Below, piece by piece: positions 29,733 to 41,749 of a DNA stretch of 64,000 nucleotides. The notes below the pieces were generated by a model. The model was not told the origin of the DNA. It made no database searches and was given only the letters and a program-made list of their open reading frames with translations. Origin of the DNA: Mycobacterium deserti (GTDB lineage Bacteria; Actinomycetota; Actinomycetes; Mycobacteriales; Mycobacteriaceae); the NCBI RefSeq assembly GCF_025345615.1, contig NZ_JAODWD010000003.1:959640-1023639 (forward strand). Reading direction: 5' to 3'. A program made the translations under genes and the position numbers. How positions within the stretch are numbered: the first letter of the stretch is position 1; every line of letters begins with the position of its first letter.

Positions 29733-31043
29733 TCACCGTACCCGGCGATCGGCGGCCTCCAGCGTGTTCGGCGTTTCGAGTTGCGCCGCCATCCACGGCA
29801 AGGCCGTCGCGAAGGCGTGTGCCGCATATGGCCAGTCGTGCTTGCCGGGCGAAACCACGACCGTGCAGCTGACACCGTTGGCGGTGCCCAGCGCACACAG
29901 CGAGTTCGCCGCCGAGTTCTGGGTGGCCGGGGCCTGGCTGTTGATGTCGAAGCGGCCCGTCACACCTGTGTACCTGCCGTGCCGGGTCATCACGGTGGTG
30001 GGGTCGAATGCGGCGTAGGCGGCCGCGTTGCCGCCGAACAACCTGTCGATGGTCTGCGCCCTGGTGCCCGAGTTCGGGCTCAGGTCACCGGCGATGTCGT
30101 CGAAGACGCTGAACATGTCGGGGTGCATGGCGGCCAGGTCGACTGCACATGTGCCGCCCATCGACCAGCCCACGACGCCCCAGTGCGCGCGACCGGCGCT
30201 GACGCCGAAATGCGAGACCATATATGGGACAACGTCTTTAGTGAGATGATCGGCGGCGTTGCCCCGGGTGCCGTTGACGCATTCGGTGTCGTTGTTGAAC
30301 GTTCCACCCGCATCGACGAACACCAGGACCGGAGCGTTGCCCCCGTGGGAAGTGGCGTAGTCGTCGGCCGTCGACACGGCGTTACCGACACGCACCCAGT
30401 CGGCGGGCGTGTTGAACTCGCCGCCGATCATCATCACCGTGGACAACCGCGGCGGCGGGTTCGTCGCGTACCAGGACGGCGGCAGGTAGACCAACTCGCC
30501 GCGGTGTTTGAACCCCGACGCCGCATCGCTGATGGTCACCGGCACGACAGTGCCCTTCGCCGGAATCAGATGCCGCCTCTGCATCGCGGCGACGGTCACC
30601 GCGTCGGTCTGATCGGGCAACGGGCCCGCGGTCAACTGGTTCCACGCGGTCTGCACGGTGGGGAAGTAGCCGACCCACAGGTTCAGCGTCAACGCCGCGC
30701 ACAACACGCATAGCGGCACCGCCACCAGCGAGACACCCCGCCGCCACCACCGGGCGCCACGCCAGCCCGCGATGAGCACCGCGGCGGCGACGCCGGTCAG
30801 TCCGACCCACAGCCACAACGTCGGCGGCGCGGGGTTGCCCGCCAGACCCTCGGCCGCGATATAGGAAAAGGTCGCGAACGCCAGGGCGCTGCCGCACAGC
30901 AGCGACCACGGCAGCCACACCAGCCGCCACCGGCGGGTCCGCCACCCGACGGCGGTGAGCACCGCGACCGCGGCGACGATCTGCACTGTCACCGGAATCC
31001 AGCCGTGCATCAACGAGAGGTGCTGAGGGAACCAGTCGGACAC
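29733..31043 (-). CDS. Membrane-anchored esterase, Rv1639c-like
   Basis: 436 residues. Four hydrophobic segments (about 15-130) precede an extracytoplasmic alpha/beta-hydrolase of the esterase D / antigen 85 type. GWSMGG holds the serine nucleophile, PVLVFVDAGG and FDDIAGD follow the family pattern, and PGKHDW carries the catalytic histidine. Two cysteines in TECVNG and GTCAVD may be disulphide-bonded. It takes the place of Rv1639c next to lysX. A mycolyl or short-chain ester substrate is possible but not shown. GTG 31043 is chosen; ATG 31010 is an alternative. It overlaps the downstream acidic-protein gene. Confidence 0.82.
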   Translation of the reverse strand: MSDWFPQHLSLMHGWIPVTVQIVAAVAVLTAVGWRTRRWRLVWLPWSLLCGSALAFATFSYIAAEGLAGNPAPPTLWLWVGLTGVAAAVLIAGWRGARWWRRGVSLVAVPLCVLCAALTLNLWVGYFPTVQTAWNQLTAGPLPDQTDAVTVAAMQRRHLIPAKGTVVPVTISDAASGFKHRGELVYLPPSWYATNPPPRLSTVMMIGGEFNTPADWVRVGNAVSTADDYATSHGGNAPVLVFVDAGGTFNNDTECVNGTRGNAADHLTKDVVPYMVSHFGVSAGRAHWGVVGWSMGGTCAVDLAAMHPDMFSVFDDIAGDLSPNSGTRAQTIDRLFGGNAAAYAAFDPTTVMTRHGRYTGVTGRFDINSQAPATQNSAANSLCALGTANGVSCTVVVSPGKHDWPYAAHAFATALPWMAAQLETPNTLEAADRRVR

Positions 31044-31108
31044 GACGTCATGGTGACCGCAGAAGCTGGTAGCCGGCTGTGAGTTACCCGTCGTCCAGCG
31101 CTCGCTTC

Positions 31109-31169
31109 CGCGAACGTTCCGTACCACTCGACATTTCGGACACTGGTCGAGCGGTAAGGAACGTTCGCG
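31109..31169 (-). terminator. 24-bp inverted repeat downstream of lysX
   Basis: The left arm 31109-31132 (starting CGCGAACGTTCC) and right arm 31146-31169 (ending GGAACGTTCGCG) pair at 22 of 24 positions around a 13-base loop. It begins 8 bases past the lysX stop and is well placed to end lysX transcripts, although no U-tract follows. It could also be a copy of an intergenic repeat. Confidence 0.65.
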
Positions 31170-31177
31170 CGGCGGAG

Positions 31178-34100
31178 CTAGCGGGGCTTGGCCAGCGGGA
31201 AGGGCAGCGTCTCACGGATGCTGCGTCCGGTGATCAACATGACGACCCGGTCCACCCCCATGCCGAGGCCGCCCGTCGGCGGCATCGCGTACTCCATCGC
31301 CTGCAGGAAGTCCTCGTCGAGTTCCATGGCCTCCGGATCACCGCCTGCGGCCAGCATCGACTGCTCCTGCAGGCGTCTGCGCTGCTCGACCGGGTCGGTC
31401 AATTCGCTGTAGGCCGTCCCGAGTTCGACGCCCCACGCCACCAGGTCCCAGCGTTCGGCGACACCGGCGATGCTGCGGTGCGGCCGGGTCAGCGGCGACA
31501 CCGAGGTAGGGAAGTCCTTGTAGAACGTGGGCTCTTCGGTCCGGTCCTCGACGAGATGCTCGTAGAGTTCGAGCACCACCGCGCCGGTGTCCCAGTGCGT
31601 CAGATACGGAATGTTCGCACCGTCGCACAACTTGCGCAGCGTCGCCAGGTCCGTGTCGGGGCCGATCTGCTCACCCAGCGCCTGCGACACGGCCTCGTGC
31701 ACGGTCTTGACCGTCCACGTCCCCGAGATGTCAACGGGTTCCAGCGTGCCGTCCGGGCGCGGACGCATGAACACGTGCGCCCCGTTCGCGGCCTGCGCTG
31801 CGTTCTGAATCAACTCCCGGCAGCCGTCGATCCAGACGTTGTAGTCGGCGTGTGCCTGATAAGCCTCCAGGAGCGTGAATTCCGGGTTGTGGCTGAAGTC
31901 GACGCCCTCGTTGCGGAAGGCGCGGCCCAGCTCGAAGACCCGCTCGACGCCGCCGACACACAATCTTTTGAGGTAGAGCTCGGGTGCGATCCGCAGGTAC
32001 AGATCGAGGTCGTAGGCGTTGATGTGGGTGAGGAACGGCCTGGCGTTGGCGCCGCCGTGGATCTGCTGCAGGATCGGCGTCTCGACCTCAAGAAACCCCT
32101 TGCCCACCAAGGTTTCGCGGATCGCGTGCAGCACGCCGCTGCGGGCCCGGATCAGCTCGCGGGCCTCGGTGTTGATCGCCAGGTCGACGTAGCGGGCACG
32201 TACCCGTGCCTCCTGGTCGGTCAAACCCTTCCACTTGTCGGGCAGCGGCCGCAGGCACTTTCCGATCAGCCGCCAGTTGAGCACCAGCAGTGACCGCACG
32301 CCCTTCTTGCTGTAGCCCATCGTGCCGGACACCGCGATCAGGTCGCCGAGGTCGATAGCTTGGGTGAAGTCCGCCGTCGTACCCGCATCGAGCAGCGAAT
32401 TGTCAAGCAGGAGTTGCACTTCTCCCGACCAGTCGCGCAGCTGGGCGAACAGCACTCCGCCGTAGTCGCGGATCCGCAGCACACGGCCTGCGACGGTCAG
32501 GGTTGCCGCCCCTTCGGAGTCAACCGCCTGCGCGACGGTGTGGCTGGGCTGTTCGCCGACGGGGTAGGCGTCGATTCCGTTGTCTTGCAGAGCCTTCAAC
32601 TTGGCCATGCGGACCCGCACCTGCTCGGGCAGCCGCTGCCGCTCCTCGTCGGGCAGGTCACCCTCCAGTGCGCCGACGTCGGGGGCGCTGCCGTCATGGT
32701 GCAACACGCCGCTGGACACCAGGTTCTGCGGTGCCGCGATGTGCTGGCCGGTGTGCTGCTTGTTGCGTCGCGAGAAAGGCAGCACGAGAAACCCTTCGGC
32801 GATCACCGACGCGACACCGACGCGGGGGAGCAGCCGGGCGTCCTCGTAACACGCGTAGCGCGGAACCCATTCCGGCTGGTATTTCATGTTCGACCGGTAC
32901 AACGTCTCGAGCTGCCACCATCGCGAGAAGAACACGAGCAGGCCGCGCCACAGCCGCGCCACGGGACCGGCGCCCAGCTGCGCACCCTGCTCGAACGCCG
33001 ACCGGAACATCGCGAAGTTGAGCGAGATGCGGCTCACGCCGATGCCTTCGGACTGCATGCACAACTCGCTGACCATCAGCTCGATAGTGCCGTTGGGCGA
33101 CTGCGGTGAGCGCCGCATCAAATCCAGCGACACCCCGTTGGTGCCCCACGGAACCAGCGACAGCATCGCGACGACTTCACCATCCCCGGCGCCGGCTTGT
33201 ACCGCCTCCACCAGGACGCAGTCGCCGTCGGCCGGATCGCCGAGCCGGCCCAGCGCCATCGAGAAGCCGCGCTCGTCGTCGGTGTCGCGCCACGCGTCCG
33301 CTCGTGCGATCACGTCGGCCATCTCGTCGCTGTCGATGTCCCGATGCCGGCGGATACGCACCGAGGTGCCCGCCCGCCGGGCCCGGGTGACCGCTTGGCG
33401 CACCGCGCGCATGTCCGGTCCGGACAGCCGGAAGTTGTCGGGGTGCAGTATCGCCTCGTCGCCGAGTTGCAGCGCGCTGAGACCTGCGGCCTGGAACGCC
33501 TGTGCGGCCGAGAAACTCGCGCCCATCACGCCGGGTGCCCATCCGTAGGTCTCGCACAGCGCAAGCCACGCCTCGATGGCCTGAGGCCAAGCTTTCGGAT
33601 CACCGACAGGGTCGCCGCTGGCGAGACACACACCGACCTCGACGCGATAGGTGATTGCGGCGCGGCCGGTGGGCGCGAACACCACGGCCTTGTCGCGCCG
33701 GGTGGCGAAGTAGCCCAGGGAGTCGTTCTTGCCGAAGATCTCAAGCAGACCGCGGATCGCCGACTCGTCCTCTCCGGTGAGTGCGTTATCGGCGCGCTGC
33801 GACCGGAACAATACGATCGCCGCAGCCATCAGCGCGAGCGCACCGAACAGGCCCAGCAGTGCGTTGACGAACACGTGGGGGTGCCCGGAGAACGAGTCCG
33901 ACGACGCGCCCGCGAATGCGCTCACCCGGTTCAACGCGTAGAGGAAGCGGTCGTCGCGCGCCAACGACCCGGGGAAGAGTTCGAGCAGCCCCCAGCCGAC
34001 GAGCGTGCCGACTGCCATCGCGGCGACCAGCGTCGCGGCGGCCTTGACCAGAGCACCGCGGCGCACCTTGGCCCAGAACTCTTTACGGGCCAGGACCAAG

Positions 34101-34507
34101 AATGCAATCGCGGCGACGTGGAACACCAGGCCGATGGACTCGCCGCTCTCTTGCATCCAGGTCTCGTCGCCGGTGGCGAGGTCGCCGACGTTCCAGCCGA
34201 TCGCCGCGACCATGTACACCAGCAGGATCAACCAGGCGATGCGTTTGCGCGCCGCCAGCGCGGCGGCCAACAACGCCAGAACGAACGCCCAGGCGAAGCT
34301 GGTGTCAGGAAAGTTGAAGATGTAGTCGTTGACGAACTCCCTCGGCACCCTGATGACCGAGCGCACCAACGGCGAGACACTCGCGATCAACGACAGGGTG
34401 GCGATGACGCCGACGGTCCATCCGGCTGCGGCGGGAACCCACGCGTGGGTGGCTCTTCGGCCTGCCCTCGAAGCATTGCTGGTACCCGCCGGGCTAGTGA
34501 CCGTCAT
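31178..34507 (-). CDS. lysX: Bifunctional lysyl-tRNA synthetase / lysylphosphatidylglycerol synthase
   Basis: 1109 residues in three parts. Residues 1-230 hold seven or so membrane spans. Residues about 235-590 form the DUF2156 aminoacyl-phosphatidylglycerol synthase domain ([32 protein letters not shown]). From about 620 comes a class II lysyl-tRNA synthetase with OB-fold, motif 2 [15 protein letters not shown] and motif 3 [12 protein letters not shown]. LysX charges tRNA-Lys and moves lysine to phosphatidylglycerol, which protects against cationic peptides; this fusion is characteristic of mycobacteria. Start ATG 34507 follows family length. It is leftward, with DUF1844 upstream 42 bases away. 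Confidence 0.95.
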   Translation of the reverse strand: MTVTSPAGTSNASRAGRRATHAWVPAAAGWTVGVIATLSLIASVSPLVRSVIRVPREFVNDYIFNFPDTSFAWAFVLALLAAALAARKRIAWLILLVYMVAAIGWNVGDLATGDETWMQESGESIGLVFHVAAIAFLVLARKEFWAKVRRGALVKAAATLVAAMAVGTLVGWGLLELFPGSLARDDRFLYALNRVSAFAGASSDSFSGHPHVFVNALLGLFGALALMAAAIVLFRSQRADNALTGEDESAIRGLLEIFGKNDSLGYFATRRDKAVVFAPTGRAAITYRVEVGVCLASGDPVGDPKAWPQAIEAWLALCETYGWAPGVMGASFSAAQAFQAAGLSALQLGDEAILHPDNFRLSGPDMRAVRQAVTRARRAGTSVRIRRHRDIDSDEMADVIARADAWRDTDDERGFSMALGRLGDPADGDCVLVEAVQAGAGDGEVVAMLSLVPWGTNGVSLDLMRRSPQSPNGTIELMVSELCMQSEGIGVSRISLNFAMFRSAFEQGAQLGAGPVARLWRGLLVFFSRWWQLETLYRSNMKYQPEWVPRYACYEDARLLPRVGVASVIAEGFLVLPFSRRNKQHTGQHIAAPQNLVSSGVLHHDGSAPDVGALEGDLPDEERQRLPEQVRVRMAKLKALQDNGIDAYPVGEQPSHTVAQAVDSEGAATLTVAGRVLRIRDYGGVLFAQLRDWSGEVQLLLDNSLLDAGTTADFTQAIDLGDLIAVSGTMGYSKKGVRSLLVLNWRLIGKCLRPLPDKWKGLTDQEARVRARYVDLAINTEARELIRARSGVLHAIRETLVGKGFLEVETPILQQIHGGANARPFLTHINAYDLDLYLRIAPELYLKRLCVGGVERVFELGRAFRNEGVDFSHNPEFTLLEAYQAHADYNVWIDGCRELIQNAAQAANGAHVFMRPRPDGTLEPVDISGTWTVKTVHEAVSQALGEQIGPDTDLATLRKLCDGANIPYLTHWDTGAVVLELYEHLVEDRTEEPTFYKDFPTSVSPLTRPHRSIAGVAERWDLVAWGVELGTAYSELTDPVEQRRRLQEQSMLAAGGDPEAMELDEDFLQAMEYAMPPTGGLGMGVDRVVMLITGRSIRETLPFPLAKPR

Positions 34508-34549
34508 AGGGCGCGAGGATATGCGCTCAACCCCCGAAATACGTGCTAC

Positions 34550-34912
34550 TCACGACCAGACGGGGCCTGTGTACTTCTCACCGGGGCCGTGGCCGGGTTC
34601 CTCCGGTTGCGCGCTGGCTTCACGGAACGCCAACTGCAGGGTCTTCAGTCCGTCGCGCAGCGGACCGGCGTGCGGTCCCAGGTACTCTGCGGAGGCGGTC
34701 ACCAGACCGGCAAGCGCGGTGATGAGCCGGCGTGCCTCGTCGAGATCTCTGCGCGGGCTGTTGTCGGGATCGGACTCGGAGAGGCCGAGTTTCTCGGCCG
34801 CGGCACTCATCAGCATCACGGCCGACCGGCTGATCACCTCGACCGCCGGGATGTCGGCCAGGTCGCGCACGGCCGAGCCGGGCAGGTCGGGTGTGTTCGG
34901 ATCCTCGGTCAT
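34550..34912 (-). CDS. DUF1844 domain protein
   Basis: 120 residues, the usual length of the family. The core [22 protein letters not shown] ... [21 protein letters not shown] matches DUF1844, a short helical protein often encoded beside infC in actinobacteria. Function is unknown. ATG 34912 gives [12 protein letters not shown]; 23 upstream in-frame codons overlap the infC promoter and are not used. It is divergent from the infC operon and probably cotranscribed with lysX. Confidence 0.88.
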   Translation of the reverse strand: MTEDPNTPDLPGSAVRDLADIPAVEVISRSAVMLMSAAAEKLGLSESDPDNSPRRDLDEARRLITALAGLVTASAEYLGPHAGPLRDGLKTLQLAFREASAQPEEPGHGPGEKYTGPVWS

Positions 34913-34918
34913 GGCTGC

Positions 34919-34924
34919 TAGACT
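34919..34924 (+). promoter_or_regulatory. Predicted -10 box of the infC operon
   Basis: TAGACT at 34919-34924 is a good mycobacterial -10 hexamer, seven bases from the divergent DUF1844 start. It would start a transcript near 34931 and so give infC a leader of about 200 bases. Confidence 0.5.
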
Positions 34925-34930
34925 GGCATG

Positions 34931-35130
34931 CGCGACCGTCCCGGCGTACGCCAGGGACAGCAAGTGGAGTCCCACTCCCACCGCTGACCATACCGGTACA
35001 GCGGTCCGGTCACAGGCATCTGATGCCTGTCCTGGTCGGCATTGGGCCCTGCTTCCAGCAGGGCTTTTCCGTTCGGAAGAGCGGATTGCTGGTGGGTGTT
35101 GGACTCCTGGAGGACAACATAGGAGGCCCC
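34931..35130 (+). promoter_or_regulatory. Structured infC-rpmI-rplT leader with attenuator-like hairpin
   Basis: Three hairpins follow in series. CCGCTG/CAGCGG is at 34981-35004. ACAGGCAT-CTG-ATGCCTGT is at 35012-35030 with 8 bp perfect. GCCCTGCT-TCC-AGCAGGGC is at 35046-35064, also 8 bp perfect, and is followed at once by TTTTCC (35065-35070). The last looks like an intrinsic terminator ahead of infC, hence an attenuator. IF3/L35/L20 operons are autoregulated through leaders in other bacteria; which ligand acts here is unknown. Confidence 0.6.
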
Positions 35131-35742
<612 letters not shown>

Positions 35743-35750
35743 GGACAGAT

Positions 35751-35945
35751 ATGCCCAAGGCGAAGACCCACAGCGGCGCTTCAAAGCGGTTCCGTCGCAC
35801 CGGAACCGGAAAGATCGTGCGCGAGAAGGCCAACCGTCGGCACCTCTTGGAGCACAAGCCGAGCACCCGTACCCGTCGGCTGGAAGGACGCACTGACGTC
35901 TCTGCCGCCGACACCGCCCGCGTCAAGAAGCTGCTGAACGGGTAA
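35751..35945 (+). CDS. rpmI: 50S ribosomal protein bL35
   Basis: 64 residues, the normal length. The sequence [20 protein letters not shown] is the invariant bL35 N-terminus, and the strongly basic body with [16 protein letters not shown] follows. It binds 23S rRNA in the large subunit. ATG 35751 follows GAGGACAGAT, 8 bases after the infC stop, so the two are cotranscribed. L35 is conserved between infC and rplT in most bacteria. Confidence 0.97.
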   Translation: MPKAKTHSGASKRFRRTGTGKIVREKANRRHLLEHKPSTRTRRLEGRTDVSAADTARVKKLLNG

Positions 35946-35988
35946 TTCGGCCCGAGCACGTACGACCTGAATGGAATAGGACACTCTC

Positions 35989-36378
35989 ATGGCACGCGTG
36001 AAGCGCGCAGTCAACGCCCAGAAAAAGCGGCGCACAGTACTCAAGGCCTCCAAGGGCTATCGCGGTCAGCGGTCGCGGCTGTATCGCAAAGCAAAAGAGC
36101 AGCAGCTGCATTCACTGAACTACGCCTACCGGGACCGGCGTGCCCGCAAGGGCGAGTTCCGCAAGCTGTGGATCTCCCGCATCAATGCCGCGGCTCGCGC
36201 CAACGACATCACCTACAACCGGTTGATCCAGGGCCTGAAGGCCGCCGGTGTCGAGGTGGACCGCAAGAACCTGGCCGAGATCGCCGTCAGCGATCCTGCC
36301 GCCTTCACTGCGCTGGTGGAGATCGCACGGGGTGCGCTGCCCGAGGACGTCAACGCACCGTCGGGCGAGGCTGCCTGA
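35989..36378 (+). CDS. rplT: 50S ribosomal protein bL20
   Basis: 129 residues. [19 protein letters not shown] and the [16 protein letters not shown] segment are typical of bL20, an early assembly protein that binds 23S rRNA. The C-terminal globular domain (about 60-118, [20 protein letters not shown]) is the part that in other bacteria binds the operon leader for autorepression. A ten-residue acidic tail follows. ATG 35989 comes 43 bases after rpmI. Its TGA overlaps the proposed CTG start of tsnR. Confidence 0.97.
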   Translation: MARVKRAVNAQKKRRTVLKASKGYRGQRSRLYRKAKEQQLHSLNYAYRDRRARKGEFRKLWISRINAAARANDITYNRLIQGLKAAGVEVDRKNLAEIAVSDPAAFTALVEIARGALPEDVNAPSGEAA

Positions 36379-37151
36379 CGTTCACCGAACGCTCTGCCCG
36401 GGTGGTGGCTGCGGTCAAGCTGCACCGCCACGTAGGACGACGCCGCGCCGGACGCTTCCTCGCCGAGGGACCCAACCTCGTCGAGGCGGCGTTGCGGCGC
36501 GGACTCGTCTGCGAAGTGTTCGTCACCGAAGCGGCGGCTGACCGTTTCGGCGAAATGCTCACCGATGTGCCGTTGCAGCTGGTGAGCGACCGCGCGGCAA
36601 AGGCGCTGTCGGACACCGTGACCCCAGTGGGTCTCGTCGCGGTGTGCAACGTGCCCGAGACATCCCTGGCGGACCTGCTGGCCGGCACTCCCCAGCTGGT
36701 GGCCGTTGGCGTGGAGACTTCTGAACCCGGCAATGCGGGCACCTTGATCCGCCTCGCCGACGCCATGGGTGCGGACGCGGTTGTGCTGGCCGGGCACAGC
36801 GTCGATCCGTACAACGGCAAATGCCTTCGGGCCTCGGCAGGCAGCATCTTCTCGATACCTGTTATCTCCCAATCGGATTCGGCTGCAGCGGTGTCAGCGC
36901 TCGCCTCAGCGGGATTGCAGACACTGGCCACAACGGTGGACGGGGAGCTTCTGCTCGACGATGCCGATCTCGCAGCGCCGACGGCGTGGTTGTTCGGCCC
37001 CGAGGCGCACGGCTTGTCCGCGGAGCTGGCGTCGGCCGCGACACATCGGGTGCGGATCCCCATGCCGGGCAACGCCGAAAGCCTCAACGTGGCGTCTGCC
37101 GCGGCGATATGCCTCTACCAGAGCGCGCGGGCAGCGCGTCGCGCCTCCTAG
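36375..37151 (+). CDS. tsnR: TrmH/SpoU-family rRNA 2'-O-methyltransferase
   Basis: 258 residues from CTG 36375. The N-terminal ribosomal-protein-like domain ([20 protein letters not shown]) precedes the SPOUT knot with motifs [32 protein letters not shown] and [20 protein letters not shown], the last forming the SAM-binding knot. It should methylate a ribose 2'-OH of rRNA. The conserved N-terminus LTxTERSARV of homologues starts exactly at CTG, which overlaps the rplT stop as CTGA. The first conventional start is GTG 36402, which would remove nine conserved residues. Fourth gene of the infC operon; a large hairpin follows. Confidence 0.88.
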   Translation: MTFTERSARVVAAVKLHRHVGRRRAGRFLAEGPNLVEAALRRGLVCEVFVTEAAADRFGEMLTDVPLQLVSDRAAKALSDTVTPVGLVAVCNVPETSLADLLAGTPQLVAVGVETSEPGNAGTLIRLADAMGADAVVLAGHSVDPYNGKCLRASAGSIFSIPVISQSDSAAAVSALASAGLQTLATTVDGELLLDDADLAAPTAWLFGPEAHGLSAELASAATHRVRIPMPGNAESLNVASAAAICLYQSARAARRAS

Positions 37152-37213
37152 CGCGAGCAGACGCAAAACTGCCGTGAATCCACCGAAATCAGGCAGGTTT
37201 ACGTCTGCTCGCG
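37152..37213. repeat. Large inverted repeat between convergent genes
   Basis: The left arm 37152-37173 (starting CGCGAGCAGACG) and right arm 37192-37213 (ending CGTCTGCTCGCG) pair at 20 of 22 positions around an 18-base loop. It begins directly after the tsnR stop and ends 16 bases before the acyl-CoA dehydrogenase stop, so it can serve both as a bidirectional terminator. The GAGCAGACG core looks like a recurrent mycobacterial intergenic repeat, from memory. Confidence 0.7.
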
Positions 37214-37229
37214 AGAAAAAGGTGGCCCC

Positions 37230-38465
37230 TCAGCCGCTGAGCAGACCTCGTGCGACGTGGGTGATCTGAACCTCATTGCTGCCGGCGTAGATCATCAGCG
37301 ACTTGGCGTCGCGGGCCAACTGCTCGACGCGATACTCGGTCATGTATCCGTTGCCGCCGAACAGCTGAACGGCGTCCATCGCCACCTCCGTCGCGGCCTG
37401 CGAGCAGTACCACTTGATCGCCGAAGCCTCGGGCAGCGGGATCGGCTTACCCTGCTCCGCAGACTCGATGACGCGAAACAGGATGTTGCGCACGTTCATT
37501 CGAGCGACTTCCATGTTGGCCAGCTTCAGCTGAATCAGCTGGAACTGGCCGATCTCCTGGCCCCACAGCGTGCGGCTCTTGGCATAGTCGACACACAGCC
37601 GCAGGCATTCCTCGATCACGCCCAACGACATGGCTGCAACCCCGATGCGCTCGGCGGAGAAGTTCGATCGCGCGCTGTCGCGCCCGTCGCCCCCTGAGCT
37701 GTCCTCGGTCTCGCCGAGCAGCCGGTCGCGGCCGAGTCGGACATTGCTGAAGAACAACTCACCGGTGCGCGAACTGTGAATGCCCATCTTGCGGAACGGC
37801 TTCGACTGGACGAAGCCCTCCATGCCACGGTCGAGAACGAAGGTCAGCACCTTGCGGTCGCGTTTGTCGACCCCGGGTTCATCGAGCTTGGCGTACACCA
37901 CCACCACATCGGCGTCCGGTCCGTTGGTGATGAACGTCTTCTGGCCGTTGAGCAGGTAATCCTCCCCGTCGCGCACGACGTAGGACTTCATGCCGCCGAA
38001 CGCGTCCGAGCCGGAGTCGGGTTCGGTGATCGCCCACGCGCCGATCTTGTCGTAGGTCACCAGATCAGGGAGCCAACGCTCCTGCTGGGCGAGGGTGCCG
38101 CGGCCCATGATCGTCGGGACGGTGAGGCCCAGGCTGACCCCCATGCCGGTGACGATGCCCATCGACACCCGGCACAACTCGCTGACCACCACGAAACCCA
38201 TACCGCCGGAACCGTCGCCGAACATCCCGCCGCCCCCCGACGCCGAGCCCGATGACGAGGTTCCGTCGCGCAGCTTGGCGAGCCTCTTGTTGAGCGAGTC
38301 CCGGGCCATGTCGGTGATGCCGAACGTCGCGAAGAGCTTGCGGATGATGGGATAGGGCTCCATCTCGCCGCTTTCCAGCGCGTCGACGTGCGGACGTATT
38401 TCCTTGTCGACGAACTCGCGCACGGCATCACGCACGGCGATATCGACGTCGGACCATTCGAGCAT
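37230..38465 (-). CDS. Acyl-CoA dehydrogenase
   Basis: 411 residues, full-length three-domain acyl-CoA dehydrogenase: N-terminal helices, middle beta domain (WAITEPDSGSDAFGGMKSYV, FITNGPDADVVVVYA), and C-terminal helical domain (TLWGQEIGQFQLIQLKLANME, QLFGGNGYMTEYRVEQLARD). It oxidises an acyl-CoA with FAD; chain specificity is unknown. The position of the medium-chain catalytic base (Tyr-Glu-Gly) reads Tyr-Ala-Gly in IYAGSNEVQ, so the base must lie elsewhere, as in long-chain types. A Ser/Gly-rich insert (SSSGSASGGGGMFGDGSGG, about 70-88) is unusual. It lies 4 bases downstream of the MpaB-like gene, likely one operon. Confidence 0.88.
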   Translation of the reverse strand: MLEWSDVDIAVRDAVREFVDKEIRPHVDALESGEMEPYPIIRKLFATFGITDMARDSLNKRLAKLRDGTSSSGSASGGGGMFGDGSGGMGFVVVSELCRVSMGIVTGMGVSLGLTVPTIMGRGTLAQQERWLPDLVTYDKIGAWAITEPDSGSDAFGGMKSYVVRDGEDYLLNGQKTFITNGPDADVVVVYAKLDEPGVDKRDRKVLTFVLDRGMEGFVQSKPFRKMGIHSSRTGELFFSNVRLGRDRLLGETEDSSGGDGRDSARSNFSAERIGVAAMSLGVIEECLRLCVDYAKSRTLWGQEIGQFQLIQLKLANMEVARMNVRNILFRVIESAEQGKPIPLPEASAIKWYCSQAATEVAMDAVQLFGGNGYMTEYRVEQLARDAKSLMIYAGSNEVQITHVARGLLSG

Positions 38466-38469
38466 GCGT

Positions 38470-39498
38470 TCAGGCTGCCTTATCGCGTCCGCGCGCCGGC
38501 CGCAGGCCCGCCAACGAGAACGTCGTGTGCACCAGCGACCCGGCGCGGTCGAGCAGCGTCTTACGCGTCGGCTGGTAATGCATCGGCAGGCCGCGGCGGT
38601 CGCGCGGCGGCGCCACGAACGACGGCGCCTCGATCAGCGGAGCATCGGCGGGAATCCGACCCTCGGCGCGCCGATAGGCGGCCAACGCCCGTGGGTGCAG
38701 GCGTATTTCGTCGGGCACCGCGACGAAAGCCAGTTCCACGATCTTGCCGAACAAACGCAGCAACACCTCGTCGCCCGGCGTCCACCGCATGCCGGCCTTC
38801 TCACGCACCGCGTCGTCGAACAACCCCGCCGCGATCCAGCGCTGCGCGCCGATCATCGGCCGGAACAGCTGGTCCCACACCGGTGTCGGCATCAATACGA
38901 ACCACGGCTTGGGAATGCGGATCTTGAAGATGTCCAACGTGGCGCGGTTGATCTCCAGCTCCTCGCGGCACTTGCGGTCCCAGTACGCGCAGAAGTCTTC
39001 CCAGCTGTCGGGCACCGGCCGCATGCTCATGCCGTACATCCGGTACCACTGGACGTGTTCTGAGAACAACTGGCGCTTCTCGGCGTCGGTGAGGCCGCCA
39101 CAGAAGTATTCGGCCGTCTTGATGATCAGCATGAAGAACGTCGCGTGCGCCCAATAGAACGTCTCGGGGTTGAGCGCGTGATAGCGACGGCCCGCGCTGT
39201 CGGTGCCCTTGATCGTCTTGTGGAAACCCTTGATCTGCGCGCCCGTCTGCGCCGCCCGGTCGCCGTCGTAGACCACGCCCATGATCGGGTACACCGAGCG
39301 CGCCACCCGCTGCAGCGGTTCACGTAGCAGTATCGAGTGGTCTTCGACGCCTGCACCGAGCTCGGGATACATGTTCTGGATCGCGCCGATCCATACGCCG
39401 AGCATCCCGGTTCGCAGGTCGCCGAAGTACTTCCAGGTCAACGAGTCGGGTCCGAGCGGGCGACCGGCGTGGGCGGTGCCTGCGGTCGAAGCGGTCAT
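38470..39498 (-). CDS. MpaB-family oxygenase (DUF2236)
   Basis: 342 residues of the DUF2236/MpaB family, which includes latex-clearing protein Lcp and fungal MpaB, heme b-containing oxygenases. Landmarks: GDLRTGMLGVWIGAIQNMYP, then SVYPIMGVVYDGDRAAQ, the conserved HALNPETFYWAHATFF (a proposed heme-site histidine region) and WYRMYGMSMRPVPDSWEDF. It fills the place of Rv1645c. The substrate is unknown; acyl-chain or terpenoid oxidation is possible given the acyl-CoA dehydrogenase directly downstream. ATG 39498 is used over an upstream frame extension. A palindrome-bearing promoter lies 56-84 bases upstream. Confidence 0.85.
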   Translation of the reverse strand: MTASTAGTAHAGRPLGPDSLTWKYFGDLRTGMLGVWIGAIQNMYPELGAGVEDHSILLREPLQRVARSVYPIMGVVYDGDRAAQTGAQIKGFHKTIKGTDSAGRRYHALNPETFYWAHATFFMLIIKTAEYFCGGLTDAEKRQLFSEHVQWYRMYGMSMRPVPDSWEDFCAYWDRKCREELEINRATLDIFKIRIPKPWFVLMPTPVWDQLFRPMIGAQRWIAAGLFDDAVREKAGMRWTPGDEVLLRLFGKIVELAFVAVPDEIRLHPRALAAYRRAEGRIPADAPLIEAPSFVAPPRDRRGLPMHYQPTRKTLLDRAGSLVHTTFSLAGLRPARGRDKAA

Positions 39499-39553
39499 CG
39501 GTTCGCCATGTTCTGCTCCTCGTGCGCGGATTGCGGGCCGCGGCTGTCTCTCC

Positions 39554-39582
39554 ACGATAATGTTGACAACGTGTGTTGTCTA
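39554..39582 (-). promoter_or_regulatory. Promoter with palindromic operator, MpaB-like operon
   Basis: Reading leftward, TAGACA (39582-39577) and TATCGT (39559-39554) are 17 bases apart. A perfect palindrome GACAAC-GTGT-GTTGTC (39565-39580) fills most of the spacer, the ideal place for a repressor, probably TetR type. On the other strand TATGAT lies at 39581-39586. No regulator gene is adjacent. Confidence 0.55.
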
Positions 39583-39758
39583 TGATTCGGCGGGCGCGTC
39601 GCGACAGGCATCGCGTACGCAACGCACGCGACCGGCAAATCGACAGCAGGATGACCGGCCGCGGCAGAAGCCGACTGTGAGCAGCGCCTGGATCAAAGGG
39701 TCGCTGTCACGACCAGCGGCTTCGCAAAGCTCGATTGCTGCCCGCCCGGCCCATTCCC

Positions 39759-39764
39759 TAGGCT
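39759..39764 (+). promoter_or_regulatory. Predicted -10 box of the cyclase gene (leaderless)
   Basis: TAGGCT (39759-39764) fits TANNNT and lies six bases before GTG 39771, so the cyclase mRNA is probably leaderless. There is no Shine-Dalgarno before the GTG, which supports this. Confidence 0.5.
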
Positions 39765-39770
39765 TGAGCC

Positions 39771-41748
<1,978 letters not shown>

Positions 41749-41749
<1 letters not shown>

